Below, piece after piece: positions 50,554-60,100 of a DNA stretch of 64,000 bases. The notes under the pieces are model-generated. The model was given only the letters and a program-made list of their open reading frames with translations, searched no databases and was not told the DNA's origin. The stretch is taken from NCBI RefSeq assembly GCF_044385915.1, contig NZ_JBISCC010000122.1, positions 124,001 through 188,000 of the forward strand, read 5' to 3'. The DNA comes from Thalassobellus citreus (GTDB taxonomy: Bacteria > Bacteroidota > Bacteroidia > Flavobacteriales > Flavobacteriaceae). Within the stretch, counting starts at the first letter, position 1, and each line of letters opens with the position of its first letter. The translations under genes were made by a program, and so were the position numbers.

Positions 50554-51480
50554 CTATAATTCTAATAAACCATTCGTTTTTCTAACACCTTCTGCACTCG
50601 CTTGCATGTGTGCTTTTTCAGCATCAGTTAATTCAATATCAACAATACTTTCTATACCGTTTTTACCTAAAATTACAGGTACACCAATACAAATATCATT
50701 TAAACCGTATTCTCCTTCTAATAACGTAGAACATGGGAATAATTTCTTTTGATCACAAGCAATAGCTTGCACTAAACCGCTTACAGCAGCTCCTGGTGCA
50801 TACCAAGCAGATGTTCCTAATAATTTAGTAAGTGTTGCTCCTCCTACTTTCGTATCGGCTGCTACTTGCTCTAAACGTTCTTCTGATAAAAACTCAGAAA
50901 CTTTTATACTATTTCTTGTTGCTTGAGATGTTAATGGCACCATACCAACATCACTATGTCCGCCAATAACCATACCATCTATATCACTAATTGGAGCCTC
51001 TAAAGCTTCTGCTAATCTGTATTTAAAACGTGCAGAATCTAAAGCACCACCCATACCAATAATTCTATTTTTAGGTAAACCTGTAGATTTATGAACTAAA
51101 TACGTCATAGTATCCATTGGGTTACTTACTACAATTATAATAGTATTAGGAGAATGTTCTATCAAACTTGCAGATACAGTTTTTACAATACCAGCATTAA
51201 TTCCTATTAACTCTTCACGAGTCATACCAGGTTTACGTGGAATTCCAGAAGTAATTACACAAATATCACTTCCTGCAGTTTTACTATAATCATTAGTAAT
51301 ACCAGTAATTTTTGTATCAAATCCATTTAAAGATGCACATTGCATTAAATCCATTGCTTTTCCTTCAGCATATCCTTCTTTAATGTCTAATAATGCCACT
51401 TCAGAAGCGAAATTTTTAATAGCAATGTACTCTGCACAACTTGCACCTACTGCTCCTGCTCCTACAACTGTTACTTTCAT
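50554..51480 (-). CDS. mdh: Malate dehydrogenase (LDH-like type)
   Basis: A 308-residue NAD enzyme of the citric acid cycle that oxidises malate to oxaloacetate. The Rossmann motif is V-V-G-A-G-A-V-G-A-S; the substrate-binding loop is G-I-P-R-K-P-G-M-T-R, with the MDH-type Arg where lactate dehydrogenases have Gln; the catalytic His is in I-G-G-H-S-D-V-G. The start is the ATG at 51480 (M-K-V-T-V-V-G). Upstream in-frame codons to 51528 overlap the promoter. It is a single minus-strand gene with its own promoter and terminator. Confidence 0.96.
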   Translation of the reverse strand: MKVTVVGAGAVGASCAEYIAIKNFASEVALLDIKEGYAEGKAMDLMQCASLNGFDTKITGITNDYSKTAGSDICVITSGIPRKPGMTREELIGINAGIVKTVSASLIEHSPNTIIIVVSNPMDTMTYLVHKSTGLPKNRIIGMGGALDSARFKYRLAEALEAPISDIDGMVIGGHSDVGMVPLTSQATRNSIKVSEFLSEERLEQVAADTKVGGATLTKLLGTSAWYAPGAAVSGLVQAIACDQKKLFPCSTLLEGEYGLNDICIGVPVILGKNGIESIVDIELTDAEKAHMQASAEGVRKTNGLLEL

Positions 51481-51525
51481 AATTTTAATTTTAAGTTTAT
51501 TTTTATTAGTATATGTAATTTGAAT

Positions 51526-51533
51526 CAAAAATA
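51526..51533 (-). promoter_or_regulatory. -7 promoter element for mdh
   Basis: Minus-strand TATTTTTG, 45 nt upstream of the ATG at 51480. Confidence 0.5.
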
Positions 51534-51634
51534 TCTATATAAACTGAAATATTAATTGTACAAATTTCATAATATATATAATTGAATTTTATGACTTTAG
51601 TCATGCAAAATTACGAATTTAAATACTCTAAATA

Positions 51635-51667
51635 AAAAAAGTGCAAGATTAAATCTTACACTTTTTT
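51635..51667 (-). terminator. Intrinsic terminator of the DUF6588 gene
   Basis: Stem AAAAAAGTGCAAGAT / ATCTTACACTTTTTT with one mismatch and a 3-nt loop, between the DUF6588 stop and the mdh promoter. Confidence 0.75.
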
Positions 51668-51723
51668 AATAACTAACTAAACTAAAACTAACTAAAACTA
51701 AACAATTATTTATTCTATATTTT

Positions 51724-52755
51724 TTATCTAAAACTAAATGCTATACCAGCCGAAATTGTATTATATTCTTGAAGCGTATAATCTCCAAAAATCTTAAAAA
51801 ACCCAAGACTTAATCTTGCTCCAATTGTAGCTCTAAAACCACTAGTATTAAAATCTAAATTTAAAGGATCTGATACGCTTACTACAGCTTGCTGACCATT
51901 AAACGCTCCACCATCAATAGTATACCTTAAATCATATTCTCCTAGCATTTTTAATGTTGACTTTCCGCCACTATAGCCTACTCCTCCATAAACATTTATA
52001 ATGGGGAAGTTTAATGAAGCTATAGCTTGAGCTGTAAAAGCATTCAATTTAAATTCTGCTAATTGATTTTGACCTGGAATTTCTGAACCATCCATAGCAT
52101 AATCTACATTCATAGACGTATATGCCGCTAATACAGAAACATGTAAAGGCAATTTATCTAACGGACCAAATAAACTTGTTATTTCTTTTTTAAGTCCTAA
52201 ACCTAATAGTTTTCCTTTTACATCATCATCTCCAACTTCGGGAACCAAACGTACCATGACATCAAATTTATATGGTAAACCAACACTTAATTGTACTGCT
52301 GGAGTTGGCACCGCACTTAAAGGCAAATCTTCACTAATACCAGAAGGCATTTCAAAAGAAGCACTTACCGTTTGAGTTGTTCCGTTAAAATCTATATCTG
52401 TTGAAACATTCATTTGAGCACCATCACCTTCACCTAAAACAGTAGGACTTGTAGTAGAACTCGAACTTATACTTGTTAAACCTAAATTAGCAAAAGTTAT
52501 AAGCTCATCTTTTTGAGGTACTACAGACGCATTAAGCCCTATAGAAATATCGAAACCTAATTTTTTATGAACTTTTGCTGTATGATACCATCCACTGTTC
52601 ATTCCATAAATTAACCCTTTCATTGCAGGACTAATATAACCTTCTGTTAATTTATTAGCATCATCTTGAGCTGCTAGCAAAATACTTTCTAACTCCTGTG
52701 CTTTAGATATCTGTGTTGCTATAAAAAGCAACATAAATAGGGTAATCTTTTTCAT
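51724..52755 (-). CDS. DUF6588 family outer-membrane-barrel-like protein
   Basis: A 343-residue exported protein from the ATG at 52755: signal peptide (about residues 1-19), then alternating beta strands rich in Gly and aromatic residues, ending in a terminal F-S-F-R, the kind of aromatic end that outer-membrane barrels use. The N-terminal part (D-D-A-N-K-L-T-E-G-Y-I-S-P-A-M-K-G) is typical of DUF6588. Function unknown, possibly a porin-like or adhesin-related protein. It has its own promoter and terminator. Confidence 0.82.
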   Translation of the reverse strand: MKKITLFMLLFIATQISKAQELESILLAAQDDANKLTEGYISPAMKGLIYGMNSGWYHTAKVHKKLGFDISIGLNASVVPQKDELITFANLGLTSISSSSTTSPTVLGEGDGAQMNVSTDIDFNGTTQTVSASFEMPSGISEDLPLSAVPTPAVQLSVGLPYKFDVMVRLVPEVGDDDVKGKLLGLGLKKEITSLFGPLDKLPLHVSVLAAYTSMNVDYAMDGSEIPGQNQLAEFKLNAFTAQAIASLNFPIINVYGGVGYSGGKSTLKMLGEYDLRYTIDGGAFNGQQAVVSVSDPLNLDFNTSGFRATIGARLSLGFFKIFGDYTLQEYNTISAGIAFSFR

Positions 52756-52775
52756 TTTTTTCAATTTGATTGAAA

Positions 52776-52783
52776 CAAATATA
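52776..52783 (-). promoter_or_regulatory. -7 promoter element for the DUF6588 gene
   Basis: Minus-strand TATATTTG, 20 nt upstream of the ATG at 52755. Confidence 0.6.
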
Positions 52784-52848
52784 ATAAAAAAACTACACTA
52801 AACAACACTTAATCGTAAAAAAGTGTATTTTAACGATGTGTTTTAACA

Positions 52849-52884
52849 AAAAAATAACCCTGACGCAATAAACATCAGGGTTAT
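52849..52884 (-). terminator. Intrinsic terminator of gyrB
   Basis: A perfect 10-bp stem ATAACCCTGA / TCAGGGTTAT with an 11-nt loop, followed on the minus strand by seven T. Confidence 0.88.
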
Positions 52885-52908
52885 CATATGTAATTAAAAA
52901 CTTATTAT

Positions 52909-54858
52909 TTACGCATCGATATTAGCATAAATAGCATTTTTCTCAATAAATTCTCTACGAGGTGGTACTTCATCACCCATTAACATAGAGAAAATTCTAT
53001 CGGCTTCAGTCCCATTATCAATTTGAACTAAACGCATGGTTCTAAATTCAGGATTCATTGTTGTATCCCAAAGTTGTTCTGCATTCATTTCTCCAAGACC
53101 TTTATAACGTTGAATTTTAGATCCATCTCCAAATTCTGAAACAATCTGATCACGCTCAGCATCGGACCAAGCATATTGTTTTTTAGCACCACGCTTCACT
53201 AAATATAATGGCGGTGTTGCAATATAAATATGTCCGTTTTCAATAAGCTCCTTCATATATCTAAAGAAGAATGTTAAAATAAGAGTTGCAATGTGACTAC
53301 CATCAATATCGGCATCACACATAATAACCACTTTATGATAACGTAATTTTGAAAGGTTAAGCGCTTTACTATCTTCTTCGGTACCAATAGTAACACCTAA
53401 AGCTGTAAAAATATTTTTAATCTCTTCGTTTTCAAAAACCTTATGAGTCATTGCTTTTTCAACATTCAATATTTTTCCACGAAGTGGAAGAATAGCTTGA
53501 AAAGCTCTATCTCTACCTTGTTTTGCAGTTCCACCCGCCGAATCTCCCTCTACAAGGAATACTTCACATTTTGCAGGATCTTGTTCTGAACAATCAGATA
53601 GTTTACCAGGTAAACCTCCAATACTCATAACCGTTTTACGCTGCACCATATCACGCGCTTTTTGTGCTGCATGACGCGCTTGCGCTGCTAGAATTACTTT
53701 TTGCACAATGGTTTTAGCATCATCTGGGTGCTCTTCTAAATAATCAGTTAACATTTCTGAAACGGCTTGACTTACCGATGCAGAAACCTCTCTGTTACCT
53801 AACTTTGTTTTAGTTTGCCCTTCAAATTGTGGTTCTTGAACTTTTACCGATACAATAGCCGTTAAACCTTCACGGAAGTCATCACCTGCAATATCAAATT
53901 TTAATTTATCTAATAACCCAGATTCATCAGCATACTTTTTAAGCGTATGTGTTAAACCACGACGAAAACCAGAAAGATGCGTACCACCTTCATGCGTATT
54001 AATATTGTTTACATACGAATGTAAATTCTCTGCATACGATGTATTATAAATCATAGCAACTTCAACAGGCACACCATTTTTTTCACCTTCAAACGCAATA
54101 ACATCTTTCATTAAAGGCTCACGAGTTGCATCTAAATACTTTATAAATTCTTTAAGACCTTCATCTGAATGAAATGTTTCACCTTCAAATTCACCATCTT
54201 CTTTTTTAGATCTTTTATCAATTAAATGAACCGTAATTCCTTTATTTAAAAATGCTAGTTCGCGTAAACGACTTGCAAGTGTATCATAACTATACTCTAA
54301 AGTTTGAGTAAAAATGGTAGGATCTGGTTTAAAAGTAACTGTTGTACCTCTTTTATCAGTTTCTCCTATTTTCTTAACCGGATAGATTGCTTTTCCACGT
54401 TCGTATTCTTGCTCCCAAACCTCTCCTTTTCTATATACCGTCGCTTTTAAACTTTCTGATAAAGCATTTACACAACTAACACCAACACCGTGAAGTCCTC
54501 CAGAAACCTTATAAGAATCTTTATCAAACTTACCACCTGCCCCAATTTTAGTCATTACAACCTCAAGCGCAGAAACACCTTCTTTTTTGTGTAAATCTAC
54601 AGGAATACCACGACCATCATCTTCTGTCGTAATTGAGTTATCCTCATTAATGGTAACAGTAATATTATTACAATGCCCCGCTAAAGCTTCATCAATAGAG
54701 TTATCTACAACCTCGTATACTAAATGGTGTAACCCACGCACACCAACATCTCCAATATACATTGAAGGACGCATACGCACATGCTCCATACCTTCTAAAG
54801 CCTGAATACTATCTGCTGAATAATTATGCTCGTTAAAAGCTTCTTTTTCTTCGCTCAT
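52909..54858 (-). CDS. gyrB: DNA gyrase subunit B
   Basis: A 649-residue ATPase subunit of gyrase, which introduces negative supercoils. The GHKL ATPase domain has V-D-N-S-I-D-E-A-L-A-G, D-D-G-R-G-I-P-V and the G-G-L-H-G-V-G loop. The transducer domain has Q-x-K-x-K-L-G, and the Toprim domain has the E-G-D-S-A-G-G and D-A-D-I-D-G-S-H-I metal motifs. The C-terminal tail ends Q-R-Y-K-G-L-G-E-M-N...R-R-E-F-I-E. It is a single minus-strand gene with a strong terminator and a promoter 76 nt ahead of the ATG. Confidence 0.97.
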   Translation of the reverse strand: MSEEKEAFNEHNYSADSIQALEGMEHVRMRPSMYIGDVGVRGLHHLVYEVVDNSIDEALAGHCNNITVTINEDNSITTEDDGRGIPVDLHKKEGVSALEVVMTKIGAGGKFDKDSYKVSGGLHGVGVSCVNALSESLKATVYRKGEVWEQEYERGKAIYPVKKIGETDKRGTTVTFKPDPTIFTQTLEYSYDTLASRLRELAFLNKGITVHLIDKRSKKEDGEFEGETFHSDEGLKEFIKYLDATREPLMKDVIAFEGEKNGVPVEVAMIYNTSYAENLHSYVNNINTHEGGTHLSGFRRGLTHTLKKYADESGLLDKLKFDIAGDDFREGLTAIVSVKVQEPQFEGQTKTKLGNREVSASVSQAVSEMLTDYLEEHPDDAKTIVQKVILAAQARHAAQKARDMVQRKTVMSIGGLPGKLSDCSEQDPAKCEVFLVEGDSAGGTAKQGRDRAFQAILPLRGKILNVEKAMTHKVFENEEIKNIFTALGVTIGTEEDSKALNLSKLRYHKVVIMCDADIDGSHIATLILTFFFRYMKELIENGHIYIATPPLYLVKRGAKKQYAWSDAERDQIVSEFGDGSKIQRYKGLGEMNAEQLWDTTMNPEFRTMRLVQIDNGTEADRIFSMLMGDEVPPRREFIEKNAIYANIDA

Positions 54859-54933
54859 ATTATATATCTATAATTTAAAGTTTAGTTTCATTACATAAAA
54901 AAAATGACACATTTGCATCATTTTCGTTACTAA

Positions 54934-54941
54934 CAAATATA
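54934..54941 (-). promoter_or_regulatory. -7 promoter element for gyrB
   Basis: Minus-strand TATATTTG, giving an untranslated leader of roughly 70 nt before the ATG at 54858. No clear -33 TTG. Confidence 0.5.
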
Positions 54942-55430
54942 CAGCTTTTTAAATCGTTTTAAAAGTATTTTATCGATTCTACCCAATAATTATCAACATT
55001 TGTTAATTACTCAAAACCATCTTAAATCGTCTAAAAAGCACCTTATTTTAGATTTCACCATTTTATTTACCCTTACAGAATTAGTAAAAACTAAAAAAGA
55101 GCTAAAACGCGATGTTTTAAGTTTCATTTTTCTTTACAAAGTCTCCAAATAACGACTTGAAGAACATAAAATCATCCTTTTTTTTCAAAAAAATTATAGT
55201 CACCTTTAAAACCCGACAAACAAACCTCACAAACACCCTTTCACATTTTCAACTTATACCATTTTTCCATATAAATTTATAACAAAATTCCGCTAATTCT
55301 AAATATTTTAAAACAGCTTATAACAAGAACTGTCTAATATTAAGTTTAAAAGCTTTAATACTTAAACTCAGTGAAAACTTTTGTAATTTTACCTCCTAAA
55401 ATTTCCACTATAAAAATTAAGATTTAAAGT
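54942..55430. other. AT-rich gap between gyrB and the gatC-like gene
   Basis: This 489-bp stretch holds no gene, repeat or stable hairpin that I can see. Close to its right end, TTTTG followed by TAATTTTA (about 55379-55391) is a loose match to a Bacteroidota promoter for the gatC-gatA-gatB::aspS operon. Confidence 0.5.
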
Positions 55431-55697
55431 ATGAGTAAAATTATGACAGTCGACATTTTGTCGAGTATTAAAGGAGCAGAACCCTCTGAGGCTGTGAACA
55501 AATTATTTGAAGTAATTAAAAACGCTAATTCAACAAATAACACCTTTAATAATGTTAATAATAATTACGTGTCTTTAAATGATTTAAGAGATGATGTTGT
55601 AATTGAAAGTTCTGAAACCGAAAAACAAATCATCAAGGAAAACTTCCCAAAAGAGAAAGATGGTTATTTAGTAGTAGCTAAAGTTATTGAAGAGTAA
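55431..55697 (+). CDS. GatC-like subunit of Asp/Glu-tRNA amidotransferase (divergent)
   Basis: An 88-residue protein. Its C-terminal 39 residues follow the GatC pattern: L-R-D-D-V-V-I-E-S for the usual L-R-E-D-x-V-x-x-S, and F-P-K-E-K-D-G-Y-L-V-V-A-K-V-I for A-P-x-x-x-D-G-Y-F-x-V-P-K-V-I. The first half diverges: it lacks the normal A-R-L-x-L helix start and has an Asn/Thr-rich stretch (about residues 32-46). Length is near GatC's (95-100). It lies 4 nt before gatA, the classic gatC-gatA order. I infer that it is GatC, the belt between GatA and GatB; without the context one would call it hypothetical. It has an ATG at 55431. Confidence 0.62.
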   Translation: MSKIMTVDILSSIKGAEPSEAVNKLFEVIKNANSTNNTFNNVNNNYVSLNDLRDDVVIESSETEKQIIKENFPKEKDGYLVVAKVIEE

Positions 55698-55701
55698 AAT
55701 T

Positions 55702-57102
55702 ATGGAATCTCAAATAAAACAAATACACCAACAATTGGTGTCTAAACAGGTGCGTTGTACAGATTTTGTACAACAAAAATTAGATTTACTAAAAAGCAAT
55801 ACTCACAATACTGTTAATGCTCTATTAGATACTTTAGCATTGAATTTAGCCGCCAAGGTAGACGCTAAAATTGCTAAGGGAGAAACCATAGGTTTACTAG
55901 AAGGCATTCCGTTTGGAATTAAAGATGTGTATATGCTTCAAGGCACGTATACAACGGCAAGTTCTAATTTATTAAAAAACTACAAATCGGCATACACAGC
56001 AACAGCTATACAAAAGCTTTTAGATGCTGGCGCTATTCCTATTGTAAAAGAAAACTGCGATAGTTTTGGTCATGGTTCTTCTAGCGAAAACACCATATTC
56101 GGCGCTGTTAAAAATGCTATAAATACAGATTTAGTTTCAGGTGGCTCAAGTGGAGGATCTGCAGTTAACGTGGCTAAAGATTACACAGTGTTTTCTATTG
56201 GTGGCGACACAGGAGGCTCGGTACGTCAACCTGCTGGCTACAATAACATATATGGTTTAAAACCTAGTTACGGACGTATTTCTCGTTACGGACTAATGGC
56301 TTATGCATCGTCCACAGACTGCGTAGGACCTTTAGCAAAATCTATTGAAGATATTCGAATTGTGTTGAATGTAATGAGTGGAAAAGATATTAAAGATCAA
56401 ACTACTTACGCTTCCGCGGAAATAAACGAAGATTCAATTTTAAATTCCGATAGCATTAAAACGGTTGGTTACTTCAAAAATTTTATTGAAAGTGATGCGA
56501 TTGATGCACAAGTAAAAGCTGATTTTTTAGCAACTATTGAAAAAATAAAAGCAAAAGGTATTGCGGTAAAAGCTTTAGATTTCTTTGAATCTGAAACTTT
56601 AGTTTCTACTTATTACACTTTAGCAATGGCAGAAACAGCCTCTAACCTATCTCGTTTAGACGGCACCAACTACGGCAACAGAATTGAAGCCGAAAATTTA
56701 AAAGAAACCTATTCGGTAACACGTTCTGAGAATTTTTCAGAAGAAACAAAACGCAGAATTGTTGGTGGCAACCAGGTATTATCTCAAGGGTTTTCAGATG
56801 AAATCTATTTAAAAGGCTTAGCGATTCGCGATCAAATTTCAGAAAATTTTAATAACGATTTTAATGAAGTTGATATCATCCTATCGCCAGTTACACCAAG
56901 CACACCTCCAAAAATAGGAGATAGCTTAAAAGACCCACACGCCATGTATTTATCTGATGCGTATACAGTAGGTTTTAGCTTAGGACAATTACCAACGCTA
57001 ACCATACCGCAAGGTACTGCAACAGGATTACAAATTACGGCAGCAAAAAATAATGATGAACTTGTTTTGAAGTTTGCTAACTTCTTAAAAGATACAATAT
57101 AA
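55702..57102 (+). CDS. gatA: Asp-tRNA(Asn)/Glu-tRNA(Gln) amidotransferase subunit A
   Basis: A 466-residue amidase that frees ammonia from glutamine or asparagine for tRNA amidation. The Ser-cisSer-Lys triad of the amidase signature is complete: K74 in P-F-G-I-K-D-V, S149 in S-G-G-S-S-G-G-S and S173 in G-G-D-T-G-G-S-V-R-Q-P-A. All three sit five residues before the numbers of standard GatA. The start is the ATG at 55702; the upstream in-frame Met lies within the gatC-like gene. Its TAA shares bases with the next start (57102), so translation of the GatB-AspRS fusion is coupled to it. Confidence 0.93.
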   Translation: MESQIKQIHQQLVSKQVRCTDFVQQKLDLLKSNTHNTVNALLDTLALNLAAKVDAKIAKGETIGLLEGIPFGIKDVYMLQGTYTTASSNLLKNYKSAYTATAIQKLLDAGAIPIVKENCDSFGHGSSSENTIFGAVKNAINTDLVSGGSSGGSAVNVAKDYTVFSIGGDTGGSVRQPAGYNNIYGLKPSYGRISRYGLMAYASSTDCVGPLAKSIEDIRIVLNVMSGKDIKDQTTYASAEINEDSILNSDSIKTVGYFKNFIESDAIDAQVKADFLATIEKIKAKGIAVKALDFFESETLVSTYYTLAMAETASNLSRLDGTNYGNRIEAENLKETYSVTRSENFSEETKRRIVGGNQVLSQGFSDEIYLKGLAIRDQISENFNNDFNEVDIILSPVTPSTPPKIGDSLKDPHAMYLSDAYTVGFSLGQLPTLTIPQGTATGLQITAAKNNDELVLKFANFLKDTI

Positions 57103-60100
57103 TGGAATTAGAGCAAATAAACGAGGCTTTAAAAGCCCACGATTTAGAATTGGTAATTGGACTAGAAACACACGTTCGATTAAACACCAAAACCAAGTTA
57201 TTTTGTTCTTGTCCTAATCAAGAAATAGATACACCAAACCAAAATATTTGTTCAGTATGTACAGGACAAATGGGGGTTTTACCAGCCATAAATAAAGAAG
57301 CTATCACCAAGGCTATTTATTTTGGTAAAGCTGTAAAATCAACGTTTGAAAACGAAGTCATTTCTTGGGACAGAAAGCATTACGAATACCCAGACAACCC
57401 TAAAAATATACAAATTACGCAGTTTCATAATCCTGTGATTCCAGACGGACAAGTGTCTTGTTACCGTAATGATGGCTCACAGTTTACCGTGAATTTAACA
57501 CAAGTTCATATTGAAGAAGATGCTGCTAAATTGATGCACGAAAAGAAAACATCGTTAGTCGATTTTAATAAAGCAGGAGTTCCGCTTATTGAAATTGTTA
57601 CCGAACCTTGTATTCGTCATATTGAAGACGCTTCAACATACGCACAATACATACAACGTATTGTTCAAAATTTAAAAATAAGTGAAGCTAACCTAGAAAA
57701 AGGTGAGTTTAAATCGGACGTTTCAGTATCGCTTCGTAAAAAAAGAAGTTACGATTTAAATCCACGTACCGAAATAAAAAACCTAAACTCCTTTAAGTTT
57801 ATGGTTGACGCCCTAAAAGAAGAAGTTGAAAAACAACTCAACTACTTTTTAGAGCATAAAGAATTTAGACCAGATCAAACAACAGTTTTATGGGATGCCG
57901 AATTGAAGCAAACCAAAACCATGCGTAAAAAAGAGTTTGAAGCAGATTATCGCTTTATATCTGAACCCGATTTACCGTTTGTTTCTATTAAAGACGTAAT
58001 TGAATCTATTGATGTTGATTTAAGCACACTTCCTTATGCCGTAGAATCCATTTTAATAAAAGGTGGTGTTTTACCACAAGATGCTAAGTTTTTTACAGCC
58101 GATTCTTTACGTTCTGAAACTTTTGTAGCTATTAACAATGTTATAAAAGACCCATCTTTTGTTGCTAAAACTTTAGTAAACAATATTGGCGCCGATGAAT
58201 ATGCAGATATACACAGAATCGAACATCTTATTGAAATCTTCCAACTTTTTAAAGACGAAAAAATAACGTCTGTTCTCGTTCAAAACGCTATTACAAGATA
58301 TTTAAAAGACAGAGATTTTAACTACAACAAATACTTTGAAGACAATACCATTTCTGAATCTGATATAAAAAATGCTATTCAAAAAGTAATATTAGAAAAT
58401 GAAGCCGTTGCCAACGATATAAAAGGAGGTAACCAAGGTAAAGCAGGAATCTTAGTTGGAAAAGTGATTGCTATTATTGGAAAAGGAGCTTCAGGAAAAG
58501 TAATTCGTCAAGGTATTTTGAATGTACTTTCTACTAATATTGAAAGCCAGAAGACGGAAGAAAGAGGTAAAGAAACTGCAACAAACAATAACCAACAAGA
58601 AACAACTCAAGCCGAAGAAGTACTTCCTGAGATTCCTTTAATTATTAAAGACGAATATAGAACACATAAAATATCCGATTTATCGGAAAGTTCCATTTCA
58701 GAAACTGTTACACTTGCCGGTTGGGTGTCTAGTGTTCGAGATCATGGCGAACTTATGTTTATTGATTTACGCGATTCTAGCAACGAAATTTTCCAAGTCC
58801 GTTTAAGTAGAGAATCGTTTGCTAATCTAGACGATCTTGTAAAGCTAAAACCAGAATCGGTAATTACAGTTACAGGAACGGTTGTTCAGCGTAAAGAAGA
58901 TGATTATAACGCGTCACTTCGTGCAGGAACTATAGAATTAGAAACATCTCATTTAGATATTTTAAACCTATCTAAAACTTTGCCTTTCGAAATAAAGAGA
59001 GCCACAAAATCAAATGAATCTGTTCGTTTTCAATATAAATATTTAGATCACAGAAATGACGATGTTCGTAGAGCCATCATTAACCGTCATAAAGTCATTA
59101 AATTGATGCGTGATATTTTAGACGAACAAGAATTTATTGAAGTAGAAACACCAATACTAACAGCTGGTACCGATGAAGGTGCTAGAGAATTTATTGTACC
59201 TACTAGAAAAAAGGCAGGTTCTTTCTATACATTACCACAAGCCCCTCAACAATTCAAACAAATTTTGATGGTGTCTGGTTATGAGAAATATTTCCAAATA
59301 GCACGTTGTTTTAGAGACGAGGATTCTCGTGGCGATCGTCAACCAGAATTCACACAATTAGATATTGAAATGGCATACGCAAGTATGCAACAAATTATAG
59401 ATTTGAATACGACTATGTTTAACAACATCGTATCAAAAATATATGGTAAAAAATGGATTTTACGTCCGTTTGAAGTTATCACTTATAAAGATGCCGTGGA
59501 TAAATATGGTTGCGACAGACCAGATTTACGTTTCGGATTACAGATGGAAGATATTACTGATATTGTAAAAGAAACAACCTTCCAAGTATTTAGTAAACCT
59601 ATTGATGATGGTGGTATTGTAAAATGCATCAAAGTATCGAAAGAAGAACAAGGCAAAAAACGTTTATCTAAAGGACAAATAGAAAAACTAACGGCAACTG
59701 CACAACAAAACGGCTTAGGTGGTTTAGCTTATATTATTGTTAACGAAAATGATTTACAATCGCCAATAATTAAATTCTTAGGCGAAGATATTGCTGCTGG
59801 CATTATTAAAACTACCAATGCTCAAGTTGGTGACATTGTATTCTTTTCTGCTTCCGATTATGAAACTGCCAATAAAGCTTTAGACGCTGTGCGTCAAGAA
59901 TTAGGAGCGATGTTAAAATTAATCAATCCTAAAGAATTAAGACCTGCATGGGTAGTTGATTTTCCTATGTTTGAAAAAACAGATGAAGGCCGTTGGACAT
60001 TTACGCACAACCCTTTCTCTATGCCAGCAACCTATGATATTGACAAGCATATGAATGGTAAGGAAGATGAAATAGGAACCATCATTGCACAACAATACGA

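Noticed and set aside
54942..55430. Replication origin or DnaA boxes beside gyrB
   Set aside because: The gap is AT-rich, but I found no cluster of DnaA-box sequences and no dnaA or dnaN nearby.
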